This document shows, piece after piece, positions 13,511 to 14,880 of a stretch of DNA of 14,880 nucleotides. The stretch spans positions 1-14,880 of the forward strand of contig JAUQQB010000026.1 of assembly GCA_030550075.1 (NCBI GenBank). Reading direction: 5' to 3'. Source of the stretch: Chloroflexota bacterium (GTDB lineage: Bacteria; Chloroflexota; Anaerolineae; Thermoflexales; Thermoflexaceae). Position numbers and translations under genes: made by a program. The notes below the pieces were generated by a model. That model was given only the letters and a program-made list of their open reading frames with translations. It made no database searches and was not told where the DNA came from. Position 1 is the stretch's first letter, and each line of letters starts with the position of its first letter.

Positions 13511-14803
13511 TCATCGCTCCACGCGTTCGATGGCAGCGCCCAGGGCCCGCAATTTCCCATCGAGATCCTCGTAACCCCGGTCGATTTGAACGATGTTGCG
13601 GATCATGCTGATCCCCTCGGCGCAGAGGGCCGCGATCACCAGCGCCATCCCCGCCCGGATGTCCGGGCTCTCCAGTCGCTCCCCATGCAACGGGGAAGGG
13701 CCATGGACCAGACAGCGATGGGGATCGCAAAGGACAATGCGGGCGCCCATGGCGATCAGCTTGTCTACGAAGTAAAGCCGGCTCTCAAACATCTTCTCGT
13801 GGAAGAGGATGGGGCCCACCGCCTGGGTGGCCGCCACAATTGCGATGCTCATCAGATCTGCGGGGAACCCCGGCCATGGCGCGTCCTCGACCTTCGGGAT
13901 GTGCCCCCCGATATCGGGCACCACCTGGAGCGATTGTTCCGGCGGCACGTAAATATCTTCCCCATGCACTTCAAAATGGATTCCCAAACGCCGGTAGACC
14001 AGTTGCACCATGCGCAGATGGTGGGGAGCTGCATGCCGGATCCAGACCCCATCGCCGACCAGGGCGGCCAGCCCGATGAAGGATCCCACCTCGATATGAT
14101 CGGATTCGATCTCCCACTCCCCGCCCTCCAGGCGATCCACCCCATGGATCACCAGGGTGTTCGAGCCGATCCCCTCGATACAGGCGCCGATTCGGTTGAG
14201 GAAATGACAGAGCGCCTGGACGTGGGGCTCGGAAGCGGCGTTGCGCAGGACCGTCGTGCCCCGGGCCATGGCGGCCGCCATCACCGCGTTCTCCGTCGCC
14301 GTCACGCTGGCCTCATCGAGCAAGATGTCCGCCCCGCTTAACCGGCTCTTCGAGCGGATTCGGAAAACCCGGTTCACCTCGTAGTATGCCCCCAGGGCTT
14401 CGAAGGCCAGAAAGTGGGTATCCAGCCGCCGGCGGCCGATGACATCTCCACCGGGCGGCGGCATCTCGACTTCGCCGAAGCGGGCCAGCAATGGGCCCGC
14501 CAGCAGGATGCTGGCCCGGATGTCCCGACAGAGCTCAGGGTTTAGAGGGCGTGGGCGCGCTCCGCGGGTATCGATACGTAGCGTATGGGAATCCAGTTCC
14601 TCAATGGTCGCCCCCAGTTCGCTCAGCAATTGCAATAGAATGCGCACATCCCGGATGCGAGGCACATTGCGCAGGATCACGGGCTCATCCGTCAACAGGG
14701 TGGCCGCAATCAGGGGAAGAGCCGCGTTTTTATTGCCGCCCGGCTGCACCTCCCCCTGAAGTCGTCGTCCTCCTTCGATGACAAAATAGGCTTCCCGCGC
14801 CAT
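13511..14803 (-). CDS. murA: UDP-N-acetylglucosamine 1-carboxyvinyltransferase, Cys-to-Asp type
   Basis: MurA transfers enolpyruvate from phosphoenolpyruvate to UDP-GlcNAc, the first committed step of peptidoglycan synthesis. This 430-aa protein has GGNKNAALP (22-30, with the substrate-binding Lys25), the SVTATENAVMAAA stretch, PGFPADLMS with the catalytic Asp and FESRLYFVDKL. Length is typical. In the mobile active-site loop, GGDVIGRRRLDTH (118-130) has Asp120 where most bacteria carry Cys (GGCxIGxRPVDxH). This substitution is known from Mycobacterium and Chlamydia, where it gives fosfomycin insensitivity, so the same is predicted here. The ATG at 14803 is preceded by GAGGA (14809-14813). 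It heads an operon with the PDZ and acylase-like genes. Confidence 0.92.
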   Translation of the reverse strand: MAREAYFVIEGGRRLQGEVQPGGNKNAALPLIAATLLTDEPVILRNVPRIRDVRILLQLLSELGATIEELDSHTLRIDTRGARPRPLNPELCRDIRASILLAGPLLARFGEVEMPPPGGDVIGRRRLDTHFLAFEALGAYYEVNRVFRIRSKSRLSGADILLDEASVTATENAVMAAAMARGTTVLRNAASEPHVQALCHFLNRIGACIEGIGSNTLVIHGVDRLEGGEWEIESDHIEVGSFIGLAALVGDGVWIRHAAPHHLRMVQLVYRRLGIHFEVHGEDIYVPPEQSLQVVPDIGGHIPKVEDAPWPGFPADLMSIAIVAATQAVGPILFHEKMFESRLYFVDKLIAMGARIVLCDPHRCLVHGPSPLHGERLESPDIRAGMALVIAALCAEGISMIRNIVQIDRGYEDLDGKLRALGAAIERVER

Positions 14804-14880
14804 GAGATTCCTCGTTTCGGTTTTGGATAGAACTTACGCGGTTGACCTCTGGCGAGGAAGAGTTGCGAGATCCCTCCCCA

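Noticed and set aside
13349..14341. Long open frame on the plus strand opposite murA
   Set aside because: It runs antisense to murA, has no recognisable domain or ribosome site, and murA is unambiguous.
1..14880. CRISPR array, tRNA, rRNA, phage or defence genes
   Set aside because: No regularly spaced repeats, cloverleaf or rRNA-like stretch, and no matching protein families were seen anywhere in the window.

Overview
This is a GC-rich, densely packed bacterial chromosomal window. It holds eleven supportable protein-coding genes, no RNA genes and one short non-coding mobile element. Short intergenic gaps, 4-bp stop/start overlaps, strong GGAGG-type ribosome sites, many GTG starts, a MurA with Asp for Cys, and a transglutaminase operon with SurE fit a thermophilic Chloroflexota-type organism (Thermoflexus/Anaerolineae-like). 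That assignment is inference from gene style, not a database result.

Layout. 1-260: intergenic DNA with a long perfect hairpin and a G-quadruplex-like tract. 261-2081 (+): SLC13-type permease with two RCK_C domains. 2038-2881 (-): tatA followed by an FmdE-like protein with a C-terminal zinc ribbon, whose 3' end overlaps the permease gene tail to tail. 3055-4029 (-): galE. 4202-6525 (-): a class III nucleotide cyclase gene and a CESA/CslA-like membrane glycosyltransferase gene, joined by an ATGA overlap. 6627-10692 (-): a three-gene overlapping operon of an ATP-grasp protein, SurE and a TgpA-like membrane transglutaminase. 10922-11152 (+): a small YtxH-like membrane protein. 11153-11415: a gap containing a 133-bp MITE with 14-bp terminal repeats and an 8-bp target duplication, next to a terminator-like hairpin. 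11416-14803 (-): murA, a PDZ membrane protein and a reduced penicillin-acylase-family protein, again with 4-bp overlaps.

The common theme is the cell envelope: peptidoglycan precursor synthesis (MurA), nucleotide-sugar supply (GalE), processive polysaccharide synthesis with a possible second-messenger link (cyclase-GT2), Tat export, and membrane-bound proteases or transglutaminases. I found no CRISPR array, phage, defence cluster or complete transposase gene. The least expected features are the MITE with its intact duplication, the Cys-to-Asp MurA, the shrunken acylase, the cyclase-GT pair, and a tatA promoter candidate whose 18-bp spacer is a complete dyad.
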